Positions 12,949 through 24,539 are shown, numbered from the stretch's first letter. The stretch: DNA of 64,000 nucleotides from Nilaparvata lugens (GCF_014356525.2 NC_052510.1:12678660-12742659); one strand, 5' to 3'. Numbers and translations are program-made. Notes: generated by a model not told the origin, from the sequence alone.

Positions 12949-13266
12949 CAGGCACTTCGTTCTAGCGTGTTTCGGACGCTATTTTCCAACCGATAATCAT
13001 GAAAATGGTACCAAATTGTTCAGAAAGATTTGGACATCTGGCGCCGTACCGCCAAATTCCAATTTTCCAACTATAAAATGACTTTAAAATTCTATGAACT
13101 TGGAGAAAATTTGGCAAAGTTTGACGTTCAATAGGAAAAAATTGATAAGTGATATCAAATTTGGCGGTACGGCGCCAGATGTCCAAATCTTTCTGAACAA
13201 TTTGGTACCATTCACATGATTATCGGTTGGAAATAGCGTCCGAAACACGCTAGAACGAAGTACCTG
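12949..13266. mobile_element. Long inverted repeat / foldback MITE, arms about 110 bp
   Basis: The left arm begins caggcacttcgttctagcgt (12949). The right arm ends acgctagaacgaagtacctg (13266). The arms also share aatttggtacca and ctggcgccgtaccgcc and are nearly perfect complements. The spacer is about 95 bp. ORFs across it are shadows of the palindrome. I see no clear target-site duplication. Confidence 0.9.
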
Positions 13267-14811
13267 CAAAGAACTCTATATCGAGAAAGCTTCAATTCCC
13301 TACTAGCCTTTCGAAAAAGTGTGGTCGAACTCACTAACACAGTCCCAACTGCTATGATTGTGAGTACACACACTCACACCGGAGAAAACTGGTTTTCGGT
13401 TGTCGAAACAATTGATTATTTTTGTTCAATGAGATATTGCCCGTCTTCTTGTCTGCGCTATTGTGTTTTATGTTATATACTATATTCATATAATATGCTC
13501 TATTATTCTATATGCTTATACAGTAGTTTGACATCCATATTATTATTTATTTTCATTTCATTTCAATATCACATGGAATCTGTACTATATACAGATTTGG
13601 TTATTTTTACAGCTATTTTGGAGACATGTTTCATTCTTCTCTCATCGAATTCTTTATTATCCATGTTGGGCCATGCATGGCAATTCAAATTCAACCCAAG
13701 AACTTTACATGATACTACCCGGGAAAAATTTAGTTTTGGAGAGATCAAGTTTTACATGTTTTTTTTCTTATACTGTAATTAGAAAACAACCAATCATTCC
13801 TAAATTCTCGAGAAAAAGTAAGTTATTGGATAATATGAATGAATAATAGTTCATGCTTCAACGAAAATTTCTGCAATAAAAAATACTTTTAGTATACTGC
13901 AAGATTTCCAAGATAAGCCAATTCTCTGTTCACTTTTCTTCATTTACATTTACTTTCTTTGAAGTAGTAATAGGGTACAAGTATTCAATTGGAAGAAAGG
14001 TGAAATGCAAAAACTAATGTACAGTATGACACTGTACACTGTCATTGTCCAGGAGTGGTAACGTTGGGGGGGGGAGATTGCGCAGACTGCGTCCTTGTCA
14101 TTGTAGTGAGGGGGGGTTTCCAATAGGGTCAATATTGTAACGACTGACGATCTTCTTTGGAATGTTTTCTGAATCGTGCAGAATCACAAATACTTTGCTT
14201 CTGAATAAAATTATGCTTATATGAATCATAATTTTTTTGGGTTTAGGCGCCTGCTGGCGCCTGCGCGGTAGATTCTATTGCCCAAAACTTTTTCAATTTC
14301 CTAATTCAGTTTCAAATTGTGCAAATATTATACATAGGTCATGTCCATTTCAATTTTCTACACCAAATCACAATCTGAGAGTATAGATTAGAATAAAACA
14401 AACAATTTTAAATTTTGATAGATTGATAGTAAAACTTATGTAAAAAAAACGTCAAATTCACAAAATAGAGAATAAAACCACTTAAATTTTGAGCTCGAAA
14501 ATATAACGTTCACCTTAGCTATATAACAGCTGTTTCATGTTATCATGGATAATAAAAACCAATTTGATTTGATTTATTATATTATTGGAATCATTTTTTG
14601 TTTGTGATTTTCCCTGATAATATACATAAATACATTGAAATATTTGATCATGTACTCCAAACAATATTATTACTGGAAAAATTAATTCCTATCTAGAATC
14701 AAAATAAATATATTTAAATCTCAAGAATGAAGAATCATGATTTTTATTTGTCTATGCATGAACCATTTTATTAACAGCCTTCAGCACTTACTGTATCTAT
14801 ATAATACTGGT
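13267..14811. other. No gene seen
   Basis: ORF 13321-13782 (+, 153 codons) is the longest but is hydrophobic low-information sequence with no domain I know. ggcgcctgctggcgcctgcg (14,247-14,266) is a short GC-rich direct repeat. A possible retroposon tail (aataaaaaccaatttgattt) lies at 14,551. Confidence 0.45.
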
Positions 14812-15008
14812 CGTCAGGCTCGCTTCGCTCGCCATATCCGTTTAGCCAGACATTTAGTCTGTACCCCCGACTGGATCGTCGTAACATATGATAAAAATGC
14901 TCAAATGAAAAATGCAGGCAAGCGAAGCGAGCCTGCTGATCTCATTCTTGGACAATCCAGTCGGGGGTCCAGGGCTAGACGGATATGGCGAGCGAAGCGA
15001 GCCTGACG
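14812..15008. mobile_element. MITE with perfect 30-bp terminal inverted repeats
   Basis: CGTCAGGCTCGCTTCGCTCG... at 14812 is answered by ...CGAGCGAAGCGAGCCTGACG ending at 15008. A second internal complementary pair (cccccgactggat / atccagtcgggggt) nests inside. A third copy of aagcgaagcgagcctg occurs in the middle. About 197 bp; the ORF across it reads through the repeats. Confidence 0.85.
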
Positions 15009-15088
15009 GCTAGTAGTAATATAATATTCCCAGGAATAGCTCTGATTGAAGTAGCAGTACCTAATCAATTTTTCCGCGATAAATCAGG

Positions 15089-15150
15089 ACCTCCTAAATA
15101 GGTATTTAGGAGGTACTGGATAAATTGGTATTTAGGAGGTCCTGGATAAA
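15089..15150. repeat. Hairpin and short direct repeat, tatttaggaggt
   Basis: cctcctaaataggtatttag followed by gagg is an 11-bp-arm hairpin. ggtatttaggaggt recurs about 30 bp downstream. Confidence 0.7.
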
Positions 15151-15235
15151 TGCATTTCAATCTTAAACTTGGTGCCAACCTAACAAAGTCAACTCAACTT
15201 AATGCCAATCTGACAAAATTTTTAATTTAGTTACC

Positions 15236-16638
15236 AGAACAACTCTGTGGGTAGATGACACAAGTTGATAAGTCACATTTTTGAACATATTGAGTTATGC
15301 ATATGGTTGTGTTCAGAAAAATTAGATCTATAAGATGGTACTATCTATATAATAAGAGAGAGTAGGGTTGTGTTTGTTCATGTGTTCGTTTGTTCGCATC
15401 AAAACATGTCAACTTGTGGATTGCATACCGGAAAAACGGGAATGATTTAGATTTCCAAATTTTGCACATAGATTCTAAAAGTATCAATCTCGTGCACCTG
15501 GAAGCCCAAATTTTAATTTTCTTTTTAGATTTTTCAGAATTAATGTTTAATTTCATTAATGGTACATTCGATTTCATTAAAAAATCACCAAATCATATGG
15601 TCGAAATTAAAAAAGGTACATCTGTTTCTATATTGCTTTCTACCTGAAAAACATAGTTTTGAAACTTCGTTTTCCTGATGCAATGTTTAGGCCTACACGT
15701 GGCATGGATTATTAAATTTTCAGCTAGAACAATTCTTGAGACAAATGCTAAATAAACGTCTACAGTTTCATCAATGCTGTATCGGCAATATGAAAACGCA
15801 TGCAGGTCTTTCAATGAAGGTGTTGTTATTTAGATAAAGAAATTATATTCTTCCAGTTTTATTTAATTAAAATTTCAAAATTATTCGAGCCCTGATAGAA
15901 TGACTGACTCACTGTACATAGGCCTATTTTGAATTCTTCTAGATTTCATTACGTCAAGTTTTAAGAAGACCCTTGCGAAGCACGGGTTACCTGCTAGTAA
16001 CTAAATATGTTGTATCTCTTTAAATAGCTGAGATATAGGCCTTGCTCAAGCCTGATAGAGCATTTTCTTCCAAACCCCAAGTTGACAAATATTGATAAGT
16101 ACATATATCTCAACACTCTTCTACCGGTTTGTATTATAATCCAATTATCAAAAGATGGCAAAATTTGATAAGTGTATGTACTGGTAGGCTATTATAAAAT
16201 CTGAAAATCAATAACCTCTATTGAGAACTACATAACCCATACAACTTTGCAAACAGTTCAAGTTTGTTTAACTTGATCAATACTTGTAAATAATATCAAT
16301 TAATTGTTGAAAAATATATTCAAATTTCTAAATAATCGATTTTTAAGATATTTCCTATACTGTTACATTGTGATTTGAAACATTTGGCAGATGGCAAAAC
16401 ATGATATCTCTGACATCACTAGCAAAAATCCTCATTAAATAAATTCAATCCTCAATTTAAATAAATGTTTTATTCCTTGATATTTATATTCAAATAGTCA
16501 ATGATCAGCTGATTATATTAGTGTAAAATGGGTAAGAAAAAATATGATAGATAATTTTTGCAGCTATGCCAAACTTTCAAATTGCTCTCCTGAAAAGTTT
16601 ACAAATCAGCTTGTGTCATCTACCCACAGAACTGTTTC
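15236..16638. mobile_element. Older TIR-like element interrupted by a Helitron
   Basis: ctgtgggtagatgacacaag near 15,246 is inverted at 16,611-16,631 (gcttgtgtcatctacccaca) and the match extends several bases each side. The arms are about 30 bp. The interior is AT-rich without a transposase ORF, and the Helitron at 15,344-15,997 sits inside. Confidence 0.6.
15344..15997 (+). mobile_element. Non-autonomous Helitron (654 bp)
   Basis: The 5' end is TC (TCTATATAATAAGAGAG) preceded by A (15343). The 3' end is CTAG (15994-15997) followed by T, as expected for insertion between A and T without duplication. A hairpin CCCTTGC-gaa-GCACGGG (15970-15986, one mismatch) lies 7 nt before CTAG, the Helitron terminator-like hairpin. 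No Rep/helicase is encoded, so it depends on an autonomous partner. Small ORFs within are not credible genes. Confidence 0.75.
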
Positions 16639-16854
16639 GAAGAGGTACTCTCTCTAGATTATAGTTCTATATTAACATAATGGTATGGACATTTCAATTA
16701 TAATTTTAAGATATTGGAATAAGAAGAATATACATGCTAAAATTCGAACTTTAAACCCTTAAAAACCACCCTTAGAGTTAAAATATCGCCAATAGATTTC
16801 TTAGTGAGCCTCTAAAGGGCCAACTGAACATACCTACCAAATTTGAACGTTTTT
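16639..16854. other. No gene seen
   Basis: AT-rich interval between two Helitron-related segments. Confidence 0.4.
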
Positions 16855-16938
16855 GGTCCGGTAGATTTTTAGTTCTGCGAGTGAGTGAGTGAGTGAGTAA
16901 GTCAGTCAGTGAGTGCCATTTCGCTTTTATATATATGG
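16855..16938 (-). mobile_element. Helitron-like 5' end (minus strand, partial)
   Basis: On the minus strand this reads tccatatatataaaagcgaa, then atggcactcactg, then a gact/cact repeat and aatctaccggaccaaaaacg. The layout matches non-autonomous Helitron 5' ends. I could not find its matching 3' hairpin and CTRR end. Confidence 0.4.
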
Positions 16939-17802
16939 ATAGTGCACTCATATATTAATGAACTTGTATGTCGATTTAGAAGAATTAGTCAAATGAAGTG
17001 TTCTTTGATAACACTGTTGAAGCAATAGAATACAATCTATAGCCAGGCTACTCAAAAGCAGCAGATCAGTCATGTTAGAACAGCCGCAGAATGAGTAGAC
17101 AATGCAGTGTATAATAATAATAATAATAATGAACTTTTCTAGGAAGAGAAGACTGATGTGAGAGTGAGTGCGCGTGTCAATTGTGATAGTGGTGCTACTG
17201 AACTAATGAACTTCTTTCTCTAGAGAGAGAAGACTGATGTGTGAGAGAGCGCATCGATTGAGAGAGAGTAGAGCTATGAAGACCGATGTTTGTGGGGCCA
17301 GCATGCTTTTTCACTCCGCTCCCCATCTCATCAGTTAAATTTACCTAGTACTACACTTTTTGAACAGCCTTCCTAGACATGCCCCTTAATGAGTTCCAGT
17401 TTTAGCTGTAGTTTTATACTGTGTGGTCAATGATTTTTTAGCCATGATTTCAAGGTTATAGGCCATTTATTCAGCAGTTATTCCTCATTAGCGTGTACCC
17501 TTGGCTTGTAATTATAGTGCGGTCCATGTTATAATGGCAGTGGAGAAAAATAGAAGAACAGCATAGCCGATTCTCTGACTTGCCATTTCGTTCTATAAGG
17601 GATAGTTGATACCAGTAAATCTGATGAAATATCAACTGTTCATTATTGTTGAAAATAATCAATTTATTTATTCCTCAAGATAGTATATTTTTCAATAATA
17701 AAATTTCCCCCAATAATTGATTTATATATTTTGCTAATTATACTTCTACATTGTTAAAAAAGCCGTTTGTAGAAAAATAGCGTTATCTTTTTTGTCGGAT
17801 TG
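16939..17802. repeat. (AAT)n and 70-bp tandem duplication; otherwise no gene
   Basis: A short (TAA)n lies at 17,111-17,130. taatgaactt...gagaagactgatgtg at about 17,127 recurs at about 17,200. ORF 17471-17662 (-) shows no domain. Confidence 0.6.
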
Positions 17803-18110
17803 ATTGATTGAGTACTTTATGTAGTTTACAATATATACTGGCTTATACACTCATATACAATAGCTTACAATACAGCAAAGTTATAGATGAATTTACATAA
17901 TATAGACTAAGAAAATGATTATTGAACTGTATATGATATGAAAAAGCAATTTGTAATATAATAACTATAGATAATTATATTGTTCTGCATCTACATAAAT
18001 TGGCGGAGCTTTGGACATATCAATGTCCATTCTTCCATTCTTCGGAAAGAATATTAAAAATATCCTCGGATGATAGACAAGGAAAGCAACACCAATCTTA
18101 ATGTCCCAAT
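17803..18110 (-). mobile_element. LINE 3' UTR (minus strand) with stem-loop
   Basis: On the minus strand the order is a stem TGGACAT/ATGTCCA (18012-18029, loop of 4), then aagctccgcc, then a segment with gtataagccagtatatattg, and finally a (TCAA)n tail (ttgattgattga at 17,803 on +). The terminal part matches + strand copies at 26,012-26,166 and 22,904-22,998. Confidence 0.7.
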
Positions 18111-18137
18111 CTGTCATTATAACGAGTTTAATATTAT

Positions 18138-18160
18138 AGTGAGGACCTCACTATATTAGT
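18138..18160. repeat. Near-perfect palindrome tatagtgagg/cctcactata
   Basis: tatagtgaggacctcactat is a 21-nt palindrome with one central base. It resembles the tips of a MITE joined head to head. Confidence 0.6.
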
Positions 18161-18600
18161 AAACAGTGTAGTTTGGATCCGTTATTATTCATAAATTTCA
18201 TAGTTTCACTTTGACTGTAGACATCAAATTGTTCAGAACTTTCAAGCTTTGCTGTTTCTAATGAGACTAGCATTGTCGTCATAATTTTCAACCTCTTCAA
18301 CAAATTTACAGGAATTTAGAAACCAAGTGATATGAAGGTGTGTTCGCATATGGAACTAATAGTCCCAACTATGAAACTCCGGACCCATATTGTACTTAAC
18401 AAACGCACTGAAACTATCACACACATAACACTAATTTAACAATTAACTTCAGTAGTAAAACTAACACTCTCTACTTGTACCATACACACTAAAATACTAA
18501 ACAGATTTCATATGTGTCACCTGTTGAAATCTGTGCTAAATGTAGAGACCATTCTCAGCAGACGGCTTCACAAGATGCATAAATGTCACCCTTTACGTTA
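18161..18600. other. No gene seen
   Basis: AT-rich, no domain-bearing ORF. Confidence 0.4.
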
Positions 18601-19560
18601 TCAAATGGTGAAACTTGTACTGCACTACCGTCTGCTGATTATTGCGTGTTACCTCCTTCTTCATCTTCTGACTCTTCTTTGTTCTTCTCTTTCCCAATTT
18701 CTTCATCTTCTAATGAACCATTATCATCTATTTTCATCCATGTTTCATAACGTGCTTCCTTTCCTCTTCATCTTCCATGTCTTTCCCGTTCCCCTTATCA
18801 TCATTTTTTGCTCTCACCGATTGTCATTTTATTCTAATTATTATCCCTATTCTCCTTACTTTCAACCCATGTTATTATCCTCCAATCTTTCATCTCACCT
18901 CTTATTCTACTTCTCTGCTATGATCATCATAAAGTATCTTATACTTATCTTAATTCTTATTCTTCCACACCTATCATCTCCTCTCTCTTCGTCTTATTTC
19001 CTAACCCTCGATTTACGTTTTTCCAGTTTCTCCATATTCGTTCTCCTTATCGTCTTTTTCTTTCTGAATTTCCGTATTATTTTCCTTATTTGTTCTTCAT
19101 CTTCCTCTACTATACTACCGCACCTATCATTTCCTTTTTCTTCTTCTTCTATTTTCTAACCCTCGATTTTCGTTTTTCCAGTTTCTCCATATTCGTTCTC
19201 CTTATCGTCTTTTTCTTTCTGAATTTCCGTATTATTTTCCTTATTTGTCCTTCATCTTCCTCTACTATACTACCGCACCTATCATTTCCTTTTTCTTCTT
19301 CTTATTTTCTAACCCTCGATTTCTGTTATTCAGTTTCTTCATATTCATCTTTTTCTTACTAATTTTCCGTTTCTTTTCTTCCCGCTCCTCCTCCTCCTTC
19401 TCCTGATCCTTCCTCATCTAACTCCCCCTCTTACTTCATCTTTTCACTTCCAAATGTTCCTTCATTTCTTAAGGATCCTCCTCTCTCTCCTTTCATCTAT
19501 CTCTTCCTATATTCCCCCTCTTCAATGCTGTTCATCTTCTCTACTTGTCGTCCTATACCT
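18600..19560 (+). repeat. Pyrimidine-rich block with 153-bp tandem repeat
   Basis: cacctatcatytcctyt begins units at 18,968, 19,121 and 19,276 (periods 153 and 155). Each contains taaccctcgattt and, in complete units, ctccatattcgttctcctta. The Phe/Ser/Leu ORFs at 18512-19159 and 19090-19362 are readings of this repeat, not genes. Confidence 0.85.
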
Positions 19561-20880
19561 GGAAATGCCTCGCCTCTCGAGAGAGATAGTTGTCCAAGAT
19601 TAGGAAGGAAGTTGCAAGCAGATATCTGTAATTGTTTCGGAAGTTAGCTCCTCCGCTGAGACGAAAGCAAAGTTTGCAGCTGTAATGTCTGAGAGTGCAG
19701 AAGTCGAGAATATATGTTCACTGTGAGAGGAAAGGAGAGGTAATAGGTGTTAGATTAGAGGTGAAGAAAATGGGGATTGAACTCAAGGAAGAGTGAGTGA
19801 GAAAGGAGTAGGACATGGGAAAAAGGTAAGTTACTACTCATATAATAGGAGGACACATACATTCTACCTCCTTGATTTTGCTCTATTTCTTCATGGCTCT
19901 GTTGGGGAATAGTGATTTCTATGTAGATGAGCTAGAATAAGGATATGAAGAGGGATAATAGAATGCAATAGACAGAAGAAGTTCGGGATGGAGATGGAGA
20001 AGATAGGAGGAGATTGAAGATGAAGGAAGAGAAAGAAGAGTGGCGAAATTTAAGAGAGGAATTGAAAGAGGAATTATTAATTCTCTCATAAGATGTGAAA
20101 TTGATGCACAGTAAGTAATTTAAGACCGGTTTGAGTAAGTATGAGTCTAAACCAGAGTAAGAAGGGAAGAAATATAAATAGGATCTGAAAAGAAGTAGAA
20201 AAAAATGATACTAAAATATGAGGTAACAAACATACCAGGATCATATAGGACAGGAGAAGGAGTAGGAAAGGAAGATACTGAAATGTGAGGAATTATTACT
20301 AAGGAGAAACACAAAAGGATTAACAGATGGAAATAAATTGGAAGTTACATTTGTTAAAATGCTAATAAATGAATAATTATTATTTACAGTAATTATAATT
20401 TCAATCATTAATTTTATTGGGATTTTCGTTTAATAATAATCCAAAAGAATTTGATTAAACACAGAACAGAAGGGAATGAGAGAAGAAAAATATGGAGGAT
20501 GAATGAATGATTCTATCAATATGATTGATAGATGTTAGGGAAGAAGAAAGATTAGAGTAATAAGGTACAATTGTTGAAAGAAGATAAGATAAGATAGTGG
20601 CATGTTTTAAAAGGTATGGAACAAGTGAGTTCTACAATTCAGCACAAGATTGTAGGACTAGATCAACTAGAGTACTAGAATATGAGAAAAAGACGAGAAG
20701 AATTGTAAGAAATGGGTGTAAATACAACTCTGGAAAGGTGTAGAAGTTGTAAAAGGAGGAGTGTTGAAGAAATAGTTGTAGAATAAGAGGAAGACGTGTA
20801 AGAGAAAGGAGTAATAGGTGTAAGACAGGGAGGCTTGTAGGGAAGGGATGAGAGAAAGTTATCCGTGAATGTATGGGCCT
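19561..20880 (+). repeat. Purine-rich block, discontinuous
   Basis: The + strand is A/G-rich from about 19,720 to 20,340 and again from about 20,460 to 20,850. Between them, near 20,420, is gggattttcgtttaataata, which resembles the tail of the SINE at 21.2 kb. Confidence 0.55.
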
Positions 20881-21230
20881 ACTGACTGTTGGGTTCATAC
20901 CTGGCATACCATAACCCCGTTACTGCGTTTGCCCCGCCTATCGGTTTATGGGGGTATCCGTGTGAGTTAGCTTTCTGTTTGTGAGCTGCCTCTCCATAAG
21001 CTGGAGTATAAATTGGAAATTCAGGTGCATTGCACATGGAGACGGATGTAATGGAGCGGAACTTCGCACAACCCTGTTATCTCGTTCACTACTCTTCTTT
21101 CTATACCATCTTTCTTCCGCTGTTTCTTCTCCAGTTTTCTCCCATGTTTCATCATTCGTTTATCATTTTCTTCTCAATCATCTTACCTTATTTTTTCGTA
21201 ATTTCTAGGCTCCTAGTGAGCACAGTTTTG
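20881..21230. other. Short GC-richer segment, then pyrimidine-rich; no gene
   Basis: taccataaccccgttactgc and cctatcggtttatgggggta lie in a short GC-richer patch. The overlapping ORFs have no recognised domain. Confidence 0.4.
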
Positions 21231-21488
21231 TTATATAATTATTATTTAACGAAAATCCTAAATAAATGCTGTAAATCACCCCGAAGACTTCTGCTACTGC
21301 AGACATTGACAACAAGGTTAACAGCCAGATGGAAATTCGATGAGAACTAGTATCCAAAAATTATTTGCCAGCCCGGAATCGAACCCGGTACCTCCCAATT
21401 GCCAGTCAGGAATGCTTACCCTTACACCAAACTGACAATCTCTGGACTGCAGCTCTCATTTTATACGAAGCCATATCGGCCAACCAGT
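21231..21488 (-). mobile_element. tRNA-derived SINE (minus strand)
   Basis: On the minus strand the head has an A box TGGTGTAAGGG (complement of 21,419-21,429, fits TRGYNNANNGG) and a B box GGTTCGATTCC (complement of 21,375-21,385). Between them, a 5-bp anticodon-like stem closes a 7-nt loop CTGGCAA. The T-stem has lost pairing, so this is not a functional tRNA gene. A body follows (gcagtagcagaagtcttcgg) and the tail ends in ttaaataataattata. RNA polymerase III would transcribe such an element from the internal boxes. Confidence 0.75.
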
Positions 21489-21534
21489 TTACAGATGGAA
21501 TTTAATAGAGAATGCATTTATTCAAATACTAATT

Positions 21535-21640
21535 AATATATAATTATTATTCAACGAAAATCCTAAATAAATACTGTAAATCACCCCGAAGACTTCTGCT
21601 ACTGCAGACATTGACAACAGGGTTAACAGCCAGATCTTCT
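21535..21640 (-). mobile_element. Second, headless copy of the SINE body
   Basis: It repeats the 21,231-21,338 body almost base for base (tcaccccgaagacttctgct, then actgcagacattgacaac, then gttaacagccagat) and stops before the tRNA-like head. The copy lies about 305 bp from the first. Confidence 0.85.
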
Positions 21641-22290
21641 ACTCAGTTCTTTTACTCGCTATTACTCTTTCTTCACTCATTTTCTTCCAATATTATTCTA
21701 CTATAGTTTTCCTTTTCCCTCCTGGTTATGTTACACACTTCGGTACTTCTCCTACATCTCCTATTTCGTATTCGTTCTTTTTAAACCTTAGTGAGCACAA
21801 TTCTGTTATCTTACCAACTATTGCTTTATCTATCTTTATTTTCCTCGTCCGTATTTTCTCCTTTTTCATTGCCAATTTCCCGAATTCTCTTCTCTTTGAC
21901 CATTTCTTCTTCGTCATTACTTAATCTACTTATATTATTTTCTCTCTTCTTATTCTCTTAATATAACTGTACTTCTTGCTAATCGTCTCTGGTTTTCAAT
22001 AGAATGCTCCAGTTTCTCATATTCTGACTATACCATCTCTCTTATCTATTGATTTTTCCCTCTTTCCTGTTTCTCCAGTTTCCATCCTTCCACTGACTTT
22101 TCCTTCAGTTCGATTCTTCATACTGATCTCACATGCTTTTTCTCTTCTCCATTTCTCTTCTGAATATCTAGCCCACTTACTATTTTGTTCATCTTTTCTA
22201 GTGTCTTTTATACTTCTATTACCAGTAGACTCATATAGATACTTCAGACCGGTTTTTTTGTGCAATCCCCAAGAAATAAGGAAAAATTTT
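21641..22290 (+). repeat. Pyrimidine-rich block
   Basis: C/T-rich + strand with degenerate ttttctcct-like words. Lys/Arg/Glu ORFs on the minus strand are artefacts. Confidence 0.6.
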
Positions 22291-22299
22291 TGCGCAAAT

Positions 22300-22418
22300 C
22301 CCCCTCCCCCTCCCACTCCCCCTCTGCGCCCCCCTCTCCTACCCCTCTCCCTCTCCCTCTCCTTCTCCCTCTCCCTCTCCTTCTCCCTCTCCCTCTCCCT
22401 CTCCTTCTCCCTCTCCCA
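22300..22418 (+). repeat. (CTCCCT/CTCCTT)n tract
   Basis: Hexamer-like ctccctctccctctccttct repeats on the + strand. The homopurine-homopyrimidine character could support H-DNA. Confidence 0.9.
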
Positions 22419-22429
22419 GTGAGGACGAG

Positions 22430-22600
22430 AGGGAGGGAAAAAATAATTTCCCTTTTTCCCTTTTCTACTGACAGATTAAAGTGAATCCATCTTTATACTG
22501 TCAAATTAAAGTGAATCCATATTTCTACTGACAAATTAAAGTGAATCCATATTTCTACTGTCAAATTAAAGTGAATCCATCTAATGCAAGTGTAGTGAGA
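22430..22600 (+). repeat. 30-bp tandem repeat, four units
   Basis: gtgaatccat occurs at 22,481, 22,511, 22,541 and 22,571, exactly 30 bp apart, each preceded by ctg(a/t)ca(a/g)attaaa. Isolated copies follow at about 22,690 and 24,350. The array is preceded by the palindrome agggaaaaaataatttccct, which recurs at 24,298. Confidence 0.9.
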
Positions 22601-22903
22601 GTCAACCTTGGAAGATATGCTCAAATTATTCTCTCAGTCAGATCTTACTTCAGCATCATGAATCTATAAGAACCCAATTCAACTTATACTGACAGATTAA
22701 AGTGAATCAATCCCAGTCTAGTATAGATAAGAAACTCTTTTGTAGATGTGCTAAAACCCTATTACTCTTTAAGTTTCTCGTTCTAGAGTTAGTTGCAAGG
22801 ATCTTTTCAAATATTCTTTCCAAATTCATGTTAATGCATAACAATATTAGCTACAACTATTGACAACTGCTTTTTTCATATCATATGCACTTCAAAAAAT
22901 ATT
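22601..22903. other. No gene; one stray 30-bp repeat unit near 22,690
   Basis: actgacagattaaagtgaat at about 22,690 is a lone relative of the array. Otherwise AT-rich. Confidence 0.5.
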
Positions 22904-22998
22904 TTCTCAGTCTATATTATGTAAATTCATTTATAATTGTATATAAGTGTAAAAAACCAGTATATATTGTAATCTACACGAATAAAGCATTCTCTCAT
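22904..22998 (+). mobile_element. LINE 3'-end fragment (+)
   Basis: tctatattatgtaaattcat, then ccagtatatattgtaatcta, then gaataaagcattc. Same family as 17,803-17,930 (-) and 26,012-26,166 (+), with one internal deletion. Confidence 0.65.
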
Positions 22999-23580
22999 TA
23001 GCTTTATTTATTTATTAGATAGAGCGAACAATACAATAGTTGGAAAAGAAAAAACAGGCTATTGCCCAAAACTTCTTCAATTTCCTGATTTTGTCACAAA
23101 TCGTTCAAATATTATGTTCACTTCAATTTCAACATCAAATCTTCAATCTGAAACTATGAATCAGAATAAAACAAAGAGTTTCAAATTTAGATAAATTGAT
23201 AATGAAACTTGCGTTAAAACAAAAACTTCAAATATTCATACTGTTTTTGTTAAGAAGTTTGATGAAACGTCTATAGCAATGATTAAACCTTTCCTTGTCT
23301 GTATGACTTCTCAAGTAATTGAAGCATTTAATTTGTTACAAAATTTGGTTCTCAAGCACTATCACGGATCTATCTAGTGACTATCTATCTATCTATGAGC
23401 TTGAAGTTTTCTTTTTTCATCATGTTAAAGTCCATATAGGTAAATAAGTAAAAGTGCTTAAATTTTAAACCATTTTCAGCAAATACTAAATTAAATAAGA
23501 GATTTGTTTTTCCCCCCAGCACTGGGAGATATAATTAACATTCTTGCATTTTCTTTATTTGTAATTAATTTATCAAAGTA
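22999..23580. other. No gene seen
   Basis: AT-rich. acttcttcaatttcctga at 23,070 echoes actttttcaatttcctaa at 14,287, so some of this is repeat-derived. Confidence 0.4.
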
Positions 23581-23644
23581 TTCCAAAAATGGCTATAGAT
23601 ATCCTCAGACCTATATCACTTGGGGTATCAGCTCTATTGATGTC

Positions 23645-23971
23645 TTAACAGTGAGAGGTCAATGATCTTTTACATTTTTTATCTGCAATGTCATACAAGC
23701 ATTTCCAAAGTTCATCGGTATTTGTAACAATAGTTGAGAAATCATTTGCACTACAATAATGTAGATGACCTGTATCTAGTATGTCCAATAATTCGAAAAT
23801 CTCAGATAAAATTGGAAAATGTACATTTTCTGTTTTTGTTAACGGTAAATCATCGCCTTGGAATCCTGTTGAAAATTTAATATTTTTTGCAATAGAATCA
23901 AATTCATTGAATGAAATTGACATCAAGAGGCGAGTTAATTTTTTGAATTTAGCAAAGCTAAAACACTGCAT
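23645..23971 (-). CDS. Hypothetical protein fragment, 108 codons, part of a duplicated unit
   Basis: A minus-strand ORF from ATG at 23,971 to a stop at 23,645. Unlike most ORFs here, it has a balanced composition with no low-complexity runs (MQCFSFAKFKKL...; ...ILSEIFELLDILDTGHLHYC). The frame upstream of its ATG continues past one TAG into IKRYAPSDTTVTAKE..., which parallels ...IRYAPLRDNCVTAK in the BIR-like ORF at 24.7-25.1 kb. All belong to one duplicated unit. I do not recognise the family. Several diverged copies next to each other suggest a decaying duplicated gene or captured foreign DNA rather than one working gene. Confidence 0.4.
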   Translation of the reverse strand: MQCFSFAKFKKLTRLLMSISFNEFDSIAKNIKFSTGFQGDDLPLTKTENVHFPILSEIFELLDILDTGHLHYCSANDFSTIVTNTDELWKCLYDIADKKCKRSLTSHC

Positions 23972-24034
23972 GACCTAGATCAAGCTATGAACTATAATTG
24001 ATAAGGTAGATTCCTTAGCTGTAACAGTTGTGTC

Positions 24035-24298
24035 TGAGGGGGCGTATCTCTTGATAAAAATGGTCATAGATATCCTCAGACCTATATCACTGGGGGGTAT
24101 CAGCTCTATTGATGTCTTAACAGAGAGAGGTCAATGATCTTTTACATTTTTTATCTGCAATGTCATGCAAGCATTTCCAAAGTTCATCGGAATTTGTAAC
24201 AATAGTTGAGAAATCATTTGCACTACAATAATGTAGATGTCCTGTATCTAGTATGTCCAATAATTCGAAAATCTCAGATAAAATTGGAAAATGTGAGG
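24035..24298 (-). pseudogene. Second copy of the 23.6-kb unit, truncated
   Basis: Nearly identical to 23,580-23,820 (tgatcttttacattttttat, then ctgcaatgtcatgcaagc). It joins on its 3' side (minus sense) to the next unit at the gtatctcttgataaaaatgg boundary and stops at 24,298, at the agggaaaaaataatttccct palindrome. No full ORF remains. Confidence 0.6.
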
Positions 24299-24539
24299 GA
24301 AAAAATAATTTCCCTGAGGAAAAAATTCTCTACTATCAGATTAAAGTGAATGCTAGATGAGTGAATCCATCTAATAACTTATACTGTAAAATTGCAAATA
24401 ATTGGTTTGCTTTCCACCTGACAGTTAAGAAAAATTTCACAAATTTATATTGAAATTTTCTATGTGCTGTACAAACCGCAGGCGTTGCTTTTTAAGTGTG
24501 CTCTCCGAGAATATCTATAGTAAATTTAGTATGAACAAG

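Noticed and set aside
13321..13782. 153-codon plus ORF
   Set aside because: Hydrophobic, low-information sequence in AT-rich DNA; no domain or context.
21367..21440. Functional tRNA gene
   Set aside because: A and B boxes are present but the T-stem is mispaired and a SINE body follows; it is a SINE head.
22430..22600. CRISPR array (30-bp period)
   Set aside because: The 30 bp includes the whole unit with no variable spacers; it is a simple tandem repeat in eukaryotic DNA.
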